From: Microbacterium sp. 8M
GTDB taxonomy: Bacteria > Actinomycetota > Actinomycetes > Actinomycetales > Microbacteriaceae
Assembly (NCBI RefSeq): GCF_902506375.1
Contig: NZ_LR733284.1
Coordinates: 1,536,058-1,600,057 of the forward strand
Reading direction: 5' to 3'
Length of the DNA: 64,000 bases
The stretch's first letter is position 1, and every line of letters starts with the position of its first letter. Under the pieces are notes generated by a model. It saw nothing but the letters and a program-made list of their open reading frames with translations, was not told the origin of the DNA and did not search any database. Below are positions 1 to 8,414 of this stretch, piece after piece. A program made the position numbers and the translations under genes.

Positions 1-437
1 CCTGTCCAACCCTTCGGGACTCGACTGATGATCGAGACTGCCAGCACTGCAAACCATGCCCCTGCAATCCAGTACGCCATAGGGAACGGCGAGGTCATCA
101 CCACGACCGTGATGGCGAGAATCCCCAGCGTGGCCGCAGTGGGGACGTCCCGAGTCCACTTCGAGACCACGACTCGCGCTGAACGATTCAAGAGCAGGAG
201 GATGGCGGCCATGAGCGTTGCCCATGGCAGCACCAATAGCGTTGATGCAGTCAGCAGCGGGAGGATCTGGAAGTTCTCGAACAGCACCCGGAGCACGACG
301 GGGTCACCTTTCGAGAACATGAGCAGCCGTACGCCAGCGATCACCACCGGCACGGCGGCAATCCACAACGCGACATCGAGCGCACGCCCCCGGCCTCGTT
401 TCCCGGGCGCGTTCACGGTCGGCTCAACAGCGGTCAT
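1..437 (-). CDS. Putative integral membrane protein, C-terminus cut by window edge
   Basis: An open frame of 145 codons runs from an ATG at 437 off the left edge with no stop. Hydrophobic stretches at about residues 23-40, 57-84, 102-117 and 121-139 suggest three or four membrane segments. A basic N-terminus (PGKRGRGR, residues 11-18) precedes the first. I do not recognise a family. Base composition is lower in GC than the rest of the window, as in the neighbouring recombinase remnant, which hints that both belong to a small acquired patch. The opposite-strand frame covering the same bases is Ser/Thr/Arg-rich and looks like a shadow. No clear ribosome binding site is visible. Confidence 0.6.
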   Translation of the reverse strand, partial: MTAVEPTVNAPGKRGRGRALDVALWIAAVPVVIAGVRLLMFSKGDPVVLRVLFENFQILPLLTASTLLVLPWATLMAAILLLLNRSARVVVSKWTRDVPTAATLGILAITVVVMTSPFPMAYWIAGAWFAVLAVSIISRVPKGWT

Positions 438-463
438 GACGCATGAGCGTAGCGGCCCTGGAA

Positions 464-736
464 TCATCGCCTTGACATCCTGGACGTGTGCGATCTGTGA
501 ATCGTGCCTAGCCTCTGGAGCGTTGTGCCTGGACCTTGCGGTAGTCGCGCGCTGACTTGGGCAGAATCAGACTCCCGCCTCGCCCGTGGACCATGAAGGT
601 GCATCTCCTCCAAGCCCGGCTTGGCCCGGACGGTACGGAATCGACGCTCTGCGCTGTCGATGGCGAGTCGCTCTCCTCGGGCGTTACGGAAGACCGGTCC
701 CTCGCCACCGTTGGGACTACTGAGAATCATCCCCAT
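464..736 (-). pseudogene. Decayed C-terminal fragment of a tyrosine recombinase/integrase
   Basis: The 90-residue frame starts mid-domain. It contains GPVFRNARGERL, then RRFRTVRAKPGLEEMHLHGPR, which resembles the integrase catalytic core just before and at the H-x-x-R box (typically VFPNxxGxxL ... FRRVLAKAGL ... HDLRHT). Here the HDLR box reads HLHGPR, still HxxR-like. After it the similarity is lost in this frame, and only a faint LQRLG-like trace of the next helix (LQxxLGH) remains. The catalytic Tyr region is missing. No N-terminal half is present, because the CDF exporter gene occupies the upstream DNA on the other strand. The likely identity is a relic of a phage or island integrase; the alternative is chance similarity. 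The 438-791 interval holds nothing else I can support. Confidence 0.45.
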
Positions 737-791
737 TCCCGACTAGGCGAAACAGGCTCCGACCGGGGGATCCCGGCTCTACCCTGGATAC

Positions 792-1724
792 ATGCACGAC
801 CACGCACCCTCCGCCGGGATCCGCTCCGCAGGCCACCGTCGCCTGCTCGCGATCTCGCTGACGCTCACGTGCGTCGTGATGCTCGTGCAGGTGGTCGGAG
901 CGATCCTCAGCGGATCCCTCGCCCTGCTCGCCGACGCGGCGCACATGTTCACCGATGCCTCCGCGCTGGTGATCGCGCTCATCGCGAGTGCGGTCGCCGC
1001 GCGGCCTGCCGACGACCGGCGTACGTTCGGCTATCAGCGCGCCGAGGTGTTCGGGGCGCTCATCAACGCCATCATCCTCATCCTGCTGTCCGGCTGGGTC
1101 GCGTTCGAGGGCATCGGCCGGCTCCTGAACCCTGCGGAGGCGGAGGTCGCCGGACCGCTCATGCTCATCGTCGCCGCCGTGGGGCTCGTCGCCAACGCGG
1201 TCTCGATGTGGCTGCTCAGCGCCGCGCAGCGGGAGAGCATCAACGTGCGCGGCGCCTACCTGGAGGTCATGGGCGATCTGATCGGATCCGCCCTGGTGAT
1301 CGTCGCGGCCATCGTCATCATCACGACGGGATGGATGCCCGCCGACGCGATCGCCTCCCTGGTGATCGCGGCGATGATCATCCCGCGGGCGATCGCGCTG
1401 CTGCGCGAGGTGTTCTCCGTGCTCGCGGAATCCGCGCCGAAGGGCACGGCCGTGAGCGAGATCCGCGAGCACCTGCTCGAGTACCCGGGAGTCACCGGCG
1501 TGCACGACGTCCACGTGTGGCAGCTCACGCGTGGCGCCCCGGTGTTCACGGCGCACGTGTCGGTTCGTGCCGCCGTGCTCGCCGGCGGGGGAGCGCAGGC
1601 GCTCCTCACGCAGATGCAGTCGTGCCTCGCCGAGCACTTCGACGTGGAGCACTCGACGTTCCAGATCGAGGCCGACAGGACCGGATCCGGCGGGGCGGCG
1701 GACTGCGAGGCCGTGCACGCCTGA
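792..1724 (+). CDS. Cation diffusion facilitator, Zn/Cd/Co efflux (CzcD-like)
   Basis: This 310-residue protein is a typical CDF antiporter that would export divalent metal ions across the cytoplasmic membrane in exchange for protons. It has a His-bearing N-terminus, six hydrophobic segments and a soluble C-terminal domain (about 205-310) with the CDF-type GVHDVHVWQL motif. Transmembrane metal site: H51 and D55 in AHMFTDAS are canonical. In the second half-site the usual His is replaced by Glu (E158 with D162 in LEVMGD). There is no Shine-Dalgarno. A TACCCT hexamer lies exactly six bases before the ATG, so the mRNA may be leaderless. It stands alone and converges on ligD. Metal specificity cannot be read from sequence alone. 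Confidence 0.92.
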   Translation: MHDHAPSAGIRSAGHRRLLAISLTLTCVVMLVQVVGAILSGSLALLADAAHMFTDASALVIALIASAVAARPADDRRTFGYQRAEVFGALINAIILILLSGWVAFEGIGRLLNPAEAEVAGPLMLIVAAVGLVANAVSMWLLSAAQRESINVRGAYLEVMGDLIGSALVIVAAIVIITTGWMPADAIASLVIAAMIIPRAIALLREVFSVLAESAPKGTAVSEIREHLLEYPGVTGVHDVHVWQLTRGAPVFTAHVSVRAAVLAGGGAQALLTQMQSCLAEHFDVEHSTFQIEADRTGSGGAADCEAVHA

Positions 1725-1749
1725 GGTCGATCCCGGCTCTCCGTGCGGC

Positions 1750-3801
1750 TCAGGCCTCGACCACGACCTCGGCGGGGGTCTTGTCCGGGCGCAGGCCGCG
1801 CCAGCGCGCGTGGCGCAGCACCCCGTCGTCGGTCCAGTTCGCGAACTCCACCTCGCCGACGAGCTCCGGGCGCACCCACAGCGCGTCGGAGGCGTCGGCG
1901 ACCGGGACTCCGTCCACGGCGGCCCGCGGCGTCCGCAAGGCTTCGAGCCGGGCTCCGAGGTCGTGCAACGCCCGCTCGGTGAAGCCCGTGCCGACCCGGC
2001 CCACATAGCGCAGCCCCGACGGCAGCGACGGCTCGGGGATCGCGAGCAGCAGGGATCCGATGCGTCCGGTGCGGTCGCCCTTGCCGGGCCTGATGCCGAC
2101 GATCACCACCTCCTGGGTGCGGGTGAGCTTGATCTTGAGCCAGTGCGGGGAGCGCCGGCCCGGGGCGTAGGACGATGCCGGATCCTTGACGACGACGCCC
2201 TCGAGGTCGAGCGCGGCGCTCGTCGTCAGCGCGGCATCCACGTCGTCGAACACGGGCGGGACCACGACCGTCTCCGGCAGATCGGCGGTGATCTGCTCGA
2301 GCAGTTCGCGGCGGTCGCGCAGCGGCAGCGCAGTGAGGTCGTGCCCCTCCAGGTGCAGCAGGTCGAACAGGTGGTAGCGCACGGGGTTGCGGACGACTTC
2401 GCGCTCGATCTCCCGCGCGCGGGTGAGGTGGATCCGGTCCTGCAGCCGGTGGAAGCTCGGACGCCCCGCGGCGTCGAAGGCGACGATCTCCCCGTCGACG
2501 ACGGCCTCGTCCACGGGGAACCCGGGGGCGCCGTCGGCGGTGAGCTCCGGATAGCGGTCGGTGATGTCGGTGCCGCTGCGCGCGTGCAGCCGGAACCGGC
2601 CGTCCGACCAGGTGCCGATCGCGCGGATCCCATCCCACTTGATCTCGGCCCAGCCCATCGCGCGGGCGGTTCCCGGCGTGCCGTGCTCCGCGAGCATGGG
2701 GGAGTAGGCGGGCACGGCGGACGCGCCGGCCTCCGAGGCGCCGCCGTGGGAGGCGCGGGGCGCAGCCGACGCCTCGATGCGGCGCGGTTCGGTGCGAGCT
2801 GGAGCGGTGCGCGGTGCGCGCGGCCGGCGGGGCGTCGCAGGAGGCGTCGCGGGCTCGGCGGCCCGCATCACGGGGCGCGCTTCGGCGGCGGGTGCCGGCG
2901 CGAGCGGCCGATCGTCGGCGGAGATCGCCGCGAACGGATCCATCCCGCGCTCCGCTCGCTCGAGCACCTCATCGAACCGCAGGTGGCGCAGCTCCGGATC
3001 CTCCAGCTCCTCCCAGGTGCGAGGAGCGGCGACCCAGGGCTGCGGGCGTCCGCGCAGGGAGTACGGCGCGATCGTGGTCTTCTTGCCGTTGTTCTGGCTC
3101 CAGTCGAGGAACACCTTCCCGGTGCGGAGGGTCTTCGTCATGACGCTCGTCGCCAGGTCGGGGTGGTCGGCCTCGATCGCGCGGGCGAGGGCGTGCGCCA
3201 GCGCCGAGATCTCATCGCTCGTGCTCTCACCCGTCAGACGCGCGTAGAGGTGGATCCCCTTGCTCCCGCTCGTCACCGGAACCGGATCCAGACCCATGCC
3301 GGTGAGGATGCCGCGCGCCAGCCGCGCCACTTCGGCGCACTGCGACAGGGGCACGCCGGGGCCGGGATCCAGGTCGAGCACGAGGCGGTCCGGGTTGCCT
3401 CGGCCGCCGTCGGGGGCGAAGCGCCACTGCGGGATGTGCAGCTCGATCGCGGCGACCTGCGCCATCCACACGAGCGTCGCGACCTCGTCCACGAGCGGAT
3501 AGTCCTTGGCTCCGCCCGAGTGCGGGATCTCCTGACGGGGGATCCACGACGGTGCTCCCGGCTCCAGCTGCTTCGCGAAGAACGACCCCTCGGGATCCGC
3601 CGCGGTGCCCACGCCCTCGACCCAGCGCTTGCGCGTCACGGGGCGGCCCGCGAGCACGGGCAGCAGCAGCGGCGCGATCCGCACGTAATAGTCGATCACC
3701 TCGCCCTTCGTGGTGCCCGTCTCGGGGTACACGACCTTGTCGAGGTTGGTCACGCGCAGCCGCCGCTCTCCGATGCGCACGAACTGCGGGGCGTCTGCCA
3801 T
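1750..3801 (-). CDS. ligD: LigD-type NHEJ polymerase-ligase without phosphoesterase domain
   Basis: The 683-residue enzyme fills and seals double-strand breaks with Ku. Residues 1-290 form the primase-polymerase domain with metal-binding DLD in VLDLDPG (143-145) and FLDWSQN (231-237). Residues 290-365 are an Ala/Pro/Arg-rich linker. Residues 366-683 form the ATP-dependent ligase domain with the nucleotidyl Lys388 in EIKWDGIR, then VVDGEIVAFD, LEGVVVKDP and WLKIKL. The 3'-phosphoesterase domain that sits between or before these in mycobacterial LigD is absent. The start has no Shine-Dalgarno but has TAGTGT six bases upstream, suggesting leaderless initiation. It is divergent from ku with a 61-bp shared intergenic region, supporting a joint NHEJ role. 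Confidence 0.95.
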   Translation of the reverse strand: MADAPQFVRIGERRLRVTNLDKVVYPETGTTKGEVIDYYVRIAPLLLPVLAGRPVTRKRWVEGVGTAADPEGSFFAKQLEPGAPSWIPRQEIPHSGGAKDYPLVDEVATLVWMAQVAAIELHIPQWRFAPDGGRGNPDRLVLDLDPGPGVPLSQCAEVARLARGILTGMGLDPVPVTSGSKGIHLYARLTGESTSDEISALAHALARAIEADHPDLATSVMTKTLRTGKVFLDWSQNNGKKTTIAPYSLRGRPQPWVAAPRTWEELEDPELRHLRFDEVLERAERGMDPFAAISADDRPLAPAPAAEARPVMRAAEPATPPATPRRPRAPRTAPARTEPRRIEASAAPRASHGGASEAGASAVPAYSPMLAEHGTPGTARAMGWAEIKWDGIRAIGTWSDGRFRLHARSGTDITDRYPELTADGAPGFPVDEAVVDGEIVAFDAAGRPSFHRLQDRIHLTRAREIEREVVRNPVRYHLFDLLHLEGHDLTALPLRDRRELLEQITADLPETVVVPPVFDDVDAALTTSAALDLEGVVVKDPASSYAPGRRSPHWLKIKLTRTQEVVIVGIRPGKGDRTGRIGSLLLAIPEPSLPSGLRYVGRVGTGFTERALHDLGARLEALRTPRAAVDGVPVADASDALWVRPELVGEVEFANWTDDGVLRHARWRGLRPDKTPAEVVVEA

Positions 3802-3862
3802 GTGGTCACACTAATGCGCAAGACGGTATACGTCGTGCGCGCCTGTGGTGTGTACTGGTGCC

Positions 3863-4693
3863 ATGAGGTCGATCTGGAAGGGCTCGCTCACCTTCGGGCT
3901 GGTCAACGTGCCGGTGAAGGTGTACTCCGCGACGGAGGACCACGACGTGCCGCTGCACCAGGTGCACGACGCCGACGGCGGACGCATCCGGTACAAGCGC
4001 GTGTGCGAAGTGTGCGGGCAGACCGTGGCCTACTCCGAGATCGATCGCGCCTATCAGGACGAGTCGCAGACCGTCGTGCTGACGAAGGAGGACCTGGAGT
4101 CGCTCCCGGCCGAACGCAGCCGTGAGATCGATGTGGTGGAGTTCGTGCCCTCGGACCAGGTCGACCTGCTCACGCTCGACAAGGCGTACTACCTGGAGCC
4201 GGACTCGAAGTCGCCCAAGGCTTACGTGCTGCTGCGCAAGACCCTCGAGGCCACCGATCGCACGGCGATCGTGCGGTTCACCCTGCGCCAGAAGACCCGG
4301 CTCGCCGCGCTGCGGGTGCGCGGCGACGTGCTCGTGCTGCAGACCCTGCTGTGGGCGGATGAGGTGCGCGAGGCCGACTTCCCCTCGCTGCATGAGGACG
4401 TCACGGTGTCGGACAAGGAGCTCGAGCTCTCGGCGTCCCTGGTCGAAGGGTTCTCGGCCGACTTCGACCCGAACGCGTTCGTGGACGAGTACCAGGCGGA
4501 GCTGCGCACTCTCATCGACGCCAAGATCGAGAAGGGCGAGGCCTTCGAGACCGAGGAGACGTTCGCGCCCGCCGAGAAGGGCGGCGAGGTCATCGACCTC
4601 ATGGAGGCGTTGCGGGCCAGCGTCGAGAAGTCGCGCGCTGCCCGCGCCGCGGCGGGCGACGAGAGCGGCGACGCCAAGCGCGACGCAGGCTGA
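3863..4693 (+). CDS. ku: Ku, DNA end-binding protein of NHEJ
   Basis: Bacterial Ku forms a homodimeric ring on broken DNA ends and recruits LigD. The protein begins MRSIWKGSLTFGLVNVPVK, the standard Ku N-terminus, which is why I choose ATG 3863 over a GTG 18 bases upstream. It has 276 residues, with the beta-barrel core from 1 to about 240 and a charged Lys/Arg/Ala-rich tail (about 245-276) of the kind that contacts LigD and DNA. It has no Shine-Dalgarno. The upstream region shared with ligD includes an imperfect dyad around GGTATAC (3825-3831). It converges with the DedA gene, whose stop lies 22 bases away. Confidence 0.95.
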   Translation: MRSIWKGSLTFGLVNVPVKVYSATEDHDVPLHQVHDADGGRIRYKRVCEVCGQTVAYSEIDRAYQDESQTVVLTKEDLESLPAERSREIDVVEFVPSDQVDLLTLDKAYYLEPDSKSPKAYVLLRKTLEATDRTAIVRFTLRQKTRLAALRVRGDVLVLQTLLWADEVREADFPSLHEDVTVSDKELELSASLVEGFSADFDPNAFVDEYQAELRTLIDAKIEKGEAFETEETFAPAEKGGEVIDLMEALRASVEKSRAARAAAGDESGDAKRDAG

Positions 4694-4715
4694 GACCGGG
4701 CGGTCCGAGACCGGC

Positions 4716-5402
4716 TCAGACCTCGGGGTCGACGGCCGGGATCCCGGCTGCGGTCTCCTTCTTCGCCTTGCGGCGCTCGTTGAAGTAGTGCCAGGCGGTC
4801 ACCGCGAGGGTCAGCGCCACGACGCCCAGCAGAATCACGTCGATGTACTTCGTGACGAGGTCGGCGACCCACGGGATGAACGCGATGAGGTAGCCGACCA
4901 TGGTGAGCCCGAAGCCCCAGATCAGCGCGCCGATGAGGTTGTACAGGCTGTAGCGCCGCCACGGCATGTGACCGACGCCTGCGGCGACCGGCGCGAAGGT
5001 GCGCACGATCGGCACGAAGCGCGCGAGGATCACGGTGAGACCGCCGAAGCGCTCGAAGAACTGATTGGTCCGCTCGACGTTCTTGCGGCTGAACAGGCCG
5101 GATTCCTTGCGCTCGAACACCGCGGGGCCGCCCTTGTGGCCGATGAGGTAGCCGACCTCGCCGCCGAGGAAGGCGGCCAGGGCGATCAGCAGGCCCACGA
5201 TCCAGATGTCGACACCGAAGACCCGGTTCGTGTGAGTGAGGAGGCCGGAGATGATCAGGAGCGTGTCGCCGGGGAGGAGGAAGCCGACGAGCAGCCCCGT
5301 CTCGGCGAAGATGATGAACAGCACCACGGCGAGCGCCCAGGGGCCGGCGCCGTTGATGATGACGTTGGGGTCGAGCCAGGGGATGAGGGCGGCGTGGTGC
5401 AC
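4716..5402 (-). CDS. DedA-family membrane protein
   Basis: This is a 228-residue DedA (SNARE-associated/VTT) protein of the cytoplasmic membrane. Family features seen: the E-T-G-L-L-V-G-F-L-L-P-G-D segment (about 34-46), the GGEVGYLIGHKGG loop (81-93), the FxRFxxxxRxFxxxxAG motif as ILARFVPIVRTFAPVAAG, and four to five hydrophobic segments, ending with a charged Lys/Arg-rich cytoplasmic tail. Members take part in lipid carrier flipping (undecaprenyl phosphate) and envelope homeostasis; the substrate here is not readable. The start codon is GTG. A TAGACT -10-like hexamer lies about 55 bases upstream on the same strand, so unlike its neighbours it probably has a 5' UTR. Confidence 0.9.
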   Translation of the reverse strand: MHHAALIPWLDPNVIINGAGPWALAVVLFIIFAETGLLVGFLLPGDTLLIISGLLTHTNRVFGVDIWIVGLLIALAAFLGGEVGYLIGHKGGPAVFERKESGLFSRKNVERTNQFFERFGGLTVILARFVPIVRTFAPVAAGVGHMPWRRYSLYNLIGALIWGFGLTMVGYLIAFIPWVADLVTKYIDVILLGVVALTLAVTAWHYFNERRKAKKETAAGIPAVDPEV

Positions 5403-5560
5403 AGGTGGGTCCGTCCGTGGGTCGTCGCGGGAAGCGGGCCGAGATGCCGGCTTCCCTGAAGTCTAGAGCGGGCCGGTCACGCGCGGCTGGGAGAAGCGAC
5501 GCGCGGAGCCTCTGGCCGAGGCCCCTGGGGTTCAAAAGGAGGCCCCTCTTCGAACGAAGA

Positions 5561-5598
5561 AGCGTTCTGGGGCGGCCCTGCGGCCGCCCCAGAACGCT
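5561..5598 (-). terminator. Strong hairpin downstream of tRNA-Leu
   Basis: A perfect 17-bp inverted repeat (5561-5577 and 5582-5598) with a 4-base loop lies directly after the tRNA 3' end on the minus strand. It is followed on that strand by TCTTCGTTCG. The stem is GC-rich with only a weak T-tract, as is usual for intrinsic terminators in high-GC actinomycetes. Confidence 0.75.
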
Positions 5599-5602
5599 CA
5601 CG

Positions 5603-5684
5603 TGCGGAAGGTGGGACTTGAACCCACACGCCCGGAGGCACAGGAACCTAAATCCTGCGTGTCTGCCAATTTCACCACTCCCGC
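5603..5684 (-). tRNA. tRNA-Leu (anticodon UAG)
   Basis: The minus strand folds into a class II tRNA. The acceptor stem GCGGGAG pairs with CTTCCGC (one G-U), followed by discriminator A. The anticodon stem CAGGA/TCCTG encloses the loop TTTAGGT, giving anticodon TAG. There is a variable arm, and the T-arm has GTGGG-TTCAAGT-CCCAC. The length is 82 nt and CCA is not encoded. It decodes CUA, and by wobble other CUN leucine codons. It stands alone between the DedA and aldo/keto reductase genes. Confidence 0.95.
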
Positions 5685-5732
5685 GGGCGGATCCAGTCTA
5701 GTGAGGCCGGATCCGCCCCTGCCCCTCCATGC

Positions 5733-6557
5733 TCAGCCGTGGAACTCGTGCGGGTGCGGGCCGGTGCGGCCGTCGCGGTCGAGCGCGTCGATCGCGGCGA
5801 GCTCGGCGGCGTCGAGGTCGAAGCCGAACACGTCGAAGTTCTCTGCGATGCGGCTCGGCGTGACGGACTTGGGGATCACGACGCGTCCCTGCTGCAGGTG
5901 CCAGCGCAGCACCACCTGGGCCGGGGTGCGGCCGTGTCGGGTGGCGATCGACGTGATCGCCGGATCCTGCAGCACCGCGCCCTGCGCGAGCGGGCTCCAT
6001 GCCTCCGTCACCACGCCCGCCGCGGCGTCCGCCGCGACGACCGCGCGGTTCTGGAAGGCGGGGTGCAACTCGACCTGGTTGATCGCGGGAACGACGGATC
6101 CGGTCTCGAGGATCCGCGTGAGATGCACGGGCTCGAAGTTCGAGACGCCGATCGCGCGGACGCGGCCCTGCTCGTAGAGGGCTTCGAGGCCCCGCCAGGT
6201 GCCGGCGTAATCGCCGTCGCCGAGCTCGGGCCAATGGATGAGGTAGAGGTCGAGGGCGTCCAGTCCCAGCTTCTCGAGGCTCGCGTCGTAGGCGCGCAGG
6301 GTGGCGTCGTAGCCCTGGTCGGTGTTCCACGCCTTCGAGGTCACGAAGAGCTCGTCCCGGGCGATGCCGGACTCGGCGATCGCGCGGCCGACGCCGCGCT
6401 CGTTGCCGTAGATCGCGGCGGTGTCGATGCTGCGGTAGCCCGCCTGCAGTGCGGCGGTGACGGCGGCGGTGGTCTCGTCATCAGGGACCTGGAAGACGCC
6501 GAAGCCGAGCTGGGGCATGGTCACGCCGTTGTTCAGCGTGATGGTGGGAACGGTCAT
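5733..6557 (-). CDS. Aldo/keto reductase (2,5-diketo-D-gluconate reductase type)
   Basis: This is a 274-residue NADPH-dependent TIM-barrel oxidoreductase of the cytosol. The catalytic tetrad is intact: D45 and Y50 in SIDTAAIYGNE, K75 in VTSKAWN and H108 in LIHWP. The C-terminal NADPH-binding segment VVIPKSVTPSRIAEN is present. The ATG at 6557 has a good AAGGACG site upstream; a longer in-frame extension overlaps the MFS gene and is not needed. It follows the MFS gene by 41 bases and probably shares its transcript, under the divergent MarR regulator. This suggests a pair for exporting and reducing a toxic carbonyl or drug-like compound; the substrate is unknown. Confidence 0.93.
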   Translation of the reverse strand: MTVPTITLNNGVTMPQLGFGVFQVPDDETTAAVTAALQAGYRSIDTAAIYGNERGVGRAIAESGIARDELFVTSKAWNTDQGYDATLRAYDASLEKLGLDALDLYLIHWPELGDGDYAGTWRGLEALYEQGRVRAIGVSNFEPVHLTRILETGSVVPAINQVELHPAFQNRAVVAADAAAGVVTEAWSPLAQGAVLQDPAITSIATRHGRTPAQVVLRWHLQQGRVVIPKSVTPSRIAENFDVFGFDLDAAELAAIDALDRDGRTGPHPHEFHG

Positions 6558-6598
6558 GTCGTTCGTCCTTCTGTGGGGTGTGGAGGAGGGGTCGTGGT

Positions 6599-7807
6599 TC
6601 AGTCCGCGATGACGGGCGTGGTCGCGGTGATCGTGCGCACCGTGGCGGTGCCGCGGCGAGCGTTCGCTCCGCGCGCCGCGGCTGCGGCGGCGATCATCAC
6701 GACCAGCGCCAGCGCCGTGATGCCGGCGCCGATCCAGATGGGGGAGGTGTAGCCGAGGCCCGCGGCGATGCCGACGCCTCCGGCCCAGGCTCCGAGGGCG
6801 TTGCCGACGTTGAAGGCGCCGATGTTCGCGCCCGAGGCCAGCGTCGGGGCGGACGACGCGTATCCCATGATCCGCGACTGCAGGCCGGGCACCGTGCCGA
6901 ATCCGAAACCGCCCATGAGGAAGAGCGCGACGACGGTCGCCGGCCCGCTGGATGCGACGAGGGCGAAGCCCGCGAGCACGACGACGAGCGCGGCGATGAA
7001 GACGATCAAGGTCGCATCGATCGAGCGGTCGGCGGCCTTGCCGCCGGCCCAGTTCCCGAGGAACAGGCCGACGCCGAACAGCACGAGCAGCCACGGCACC
7101 ATGCCCGATGCGAAGCCGCTGATCTCGGTGAGCGTGTACGCGATGTAGGTGAAGGCGCCGAACATGCCGCCGTAGGCGAGCACGGTCACGATGAGCGACA
7201 GCCACACCTGACCGGAGCGGAACGCGCCGAGCTCGTCGCGCAGGCGGGTCGGCGTGATGTCGTGCGTCGCCGGCACGAGCAGGGCGATCCCGACGAACGC
7301 CAGCACGCCGATGATCGCGATGGCCCAGAACGTGGCGCGCCAGCCGAGCTGCTGGCCGAGGAAGGTGCCGAACGGCACGCCGAGAACGTTCGCCGCCGTG
7401 AGGCCGGTGAACATGATCGCGATCGCGCCGGCCTTCTTGGCGGCGGGCACGAGCGAGGCGGCGAGGACGGATCCGATCCCGAAGAACGCCCCGTGCGTGA
7501 GGGCGGCGATGATCCGCCCCACCATCGCGAGGCCGTAGCCGGGAGCGAGTGCGGTGAGCGCGTTGCCGATGATGAAGAGGACGATGAGGCCGAGCAGGAC
7601 GGGCTTGCGGGGCAGGCGCGTCGTGGCGGCGGTGAGGAAAAGCGCGCCGACGACGACGCTCAGCGCATAGCCGGAGATGAGCCAGCCGGCGGCGGCCTCG
7701 GTGACACCGAAGTCGGCGGCCACCTCGGGCAGCAGGCCCATGATGACGAACTCGGTGAGGCCGATTCCGAAGGCGCCGAGGGCGAGGGCGATCAGGCCGA
7801 GAGGCAT
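6599..7807 (-). CDS. MFS transporter, DHA1-type drug/sugar efflux
   Basis: The 402-residue protein has 12 hydrophobic segments. It begins MPLGLIALALGAFGIGLTEF, followed by a first-half pattern (VxxGLLPEVAADFGVTEAAAGWLISGYAL) characteristic of DHA1 efflux pumps of the AraJ/YdhP kind. ATG 7807 is preceded by AGGAG at eight bases. The preceding in-frame extension is positively charged and lies over the MarR operator, so it is rejected. It is the first gene of a two-gene unit with the aldo/keto reductase, and its promoter region is shared with the divergent MarR gene, which very probably represses it. The substrate is not deducible. Confidence 0.92.
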   Translation of the reverse strand: MPLGLIALALGAFGIGLTEFVIMGLLPEVAADFGVTEAAAGWLISGYALSVVVGALFLTAATTRLPRKPVLLGLIVLFIIGNALTALAPGYGLAMVGRIIAALTHGAFFGIGSVLAASLVPAAKKAGAIAIMFTGLTAANVLGVPFGTFLGQQLGWRATFWAIAIIGVLAFVGIALLVPATHDITPTRLRDELGAFRSGQVWLSLIVTVLAYGGMFGAFTYIAYTLTEISGFASGMVPWLLVLFGVGLFLGNWAGGKAADRSIDATLIVFIAALVVVLAGFALVASSGPATVVALFLMGGFGFGTVPGLQSRIMGYASSAPTLASGANIGAFNVGNALGAWAGGVGIAAGLGYTSPIWIGAGITALALVVMIAAAAAARGANARRGTATVRTITATTPVIAD

Positions 7808-7831
7808 GGGGAAACTCCTGGTACAGTGGGA

Positions 7832-7903
7832 TAGTTGCAGACGCGGGATTTTGCGTCGGTGATCACAATACTTGCACACGCAAATAGATAGCGCAAGCAA
7901 CTA
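7832..7903. promoter_or_regulatory. Candidate MarR operator region between MFS and marR-like genes
   Basis: The 109-bp divergent intergenic region contains a dyad TTGC-ACAC-GCAA (7872-7883). It also contains a wider inverted pair, TAGTTGC (7832-7838) and GCAACTA (7897-7903), flanking it. Dyads of this size are typical for MarR dimers. The placement over both promoters suggests autoregulation plus control of the MFS/reductase operon. This is inferred from symmetry only. Confidence 0.45.
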
Positions 7904-7916
7904 CTTTGGAGGATCC

Positions 7917-8366
7917 ATGGGCATCGCCGATGACGCCGTCGAGATCCGCGCACGCGGATGGCGCACGATGGCCGCGCTGCACGCCATGATCGAGGCGGAG
8001 CTGGAGCGGGCCCTGTCCGCGGAGGCGGGGCTCTCGGTCGTCGAGTACACCGTGCTGGAGGCGCTGAGCCGGCAGGACGGCTGGCACATGCGCATGCAGC
8101 AGCTCGCCCGTGCCGCCGCCCTCAGCCCGAGCGCGACCACGCGGCTGGTGAACAGGCTCGAGGATCGCGGGCTGCTGACCCGGATCCTGTGCGTCGACGA
8201 CCGGCGCGGGATCTACACCGAGCTCACCCCGAGCGGGCAGGAGCTGTACGAGCGCGCCCGTCCGGTGCACGACGAGACCCTGGAGCGCGTGCTCGCTGAC
8301 GCCGCCGAGCAGCCCGAGCTGCTGCCGATGGTCGACGCACTGCACGACGTGGCGCGCGTCGGCTGA
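7917..8366 (+). CDS. MarR-family transcriptional regulator
   Basis: The 149-residue winged-helix protein has the MarR layout: an N-terminal dimer helix, LSVVEYTVLEALSR, the recognition region MQQLARAAALSPSATTRLVNRLEDRGLLTR, and the wing DDRRGIYTELTPSGQEL, then C-terminal dimer helices. The ATG at 7917 is chosen because GGAGG lies five bases upstream; an extra 15 codons upstream would overlap the operator dyad. It is divergent from the MFS/reductase pair and most likely represses it and itself. A phenolic or lipophilic ligand is typical of the family but cannot be named here. Confidence 0.92.
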   Translation: MGIADDAVEIRARGWRTMAALHAMIEAELERALSAEAGLSVVEYTVLEALSRQDGWHMRMQQLARAAALSPSATTRLVNRLEDRGLLTRILCVDDRRGIYTELTPSGQELYERARPVHDETLERVLADAAEQPELLPMVDALHDVARVG

Positions 8367-8414
8367 CAGCGGTTGGCGGTCGCGGTCGGGTGGGCCCAGC
8401 CCTGCGGCGTGGGC

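Noticed and set aside
28..555. Plus-strand 175-residue ORF
   Set aside because: It is the complement of a membrane-protein frame with clear hydrophobic periodicity and has no ribosome site or recognisable features.
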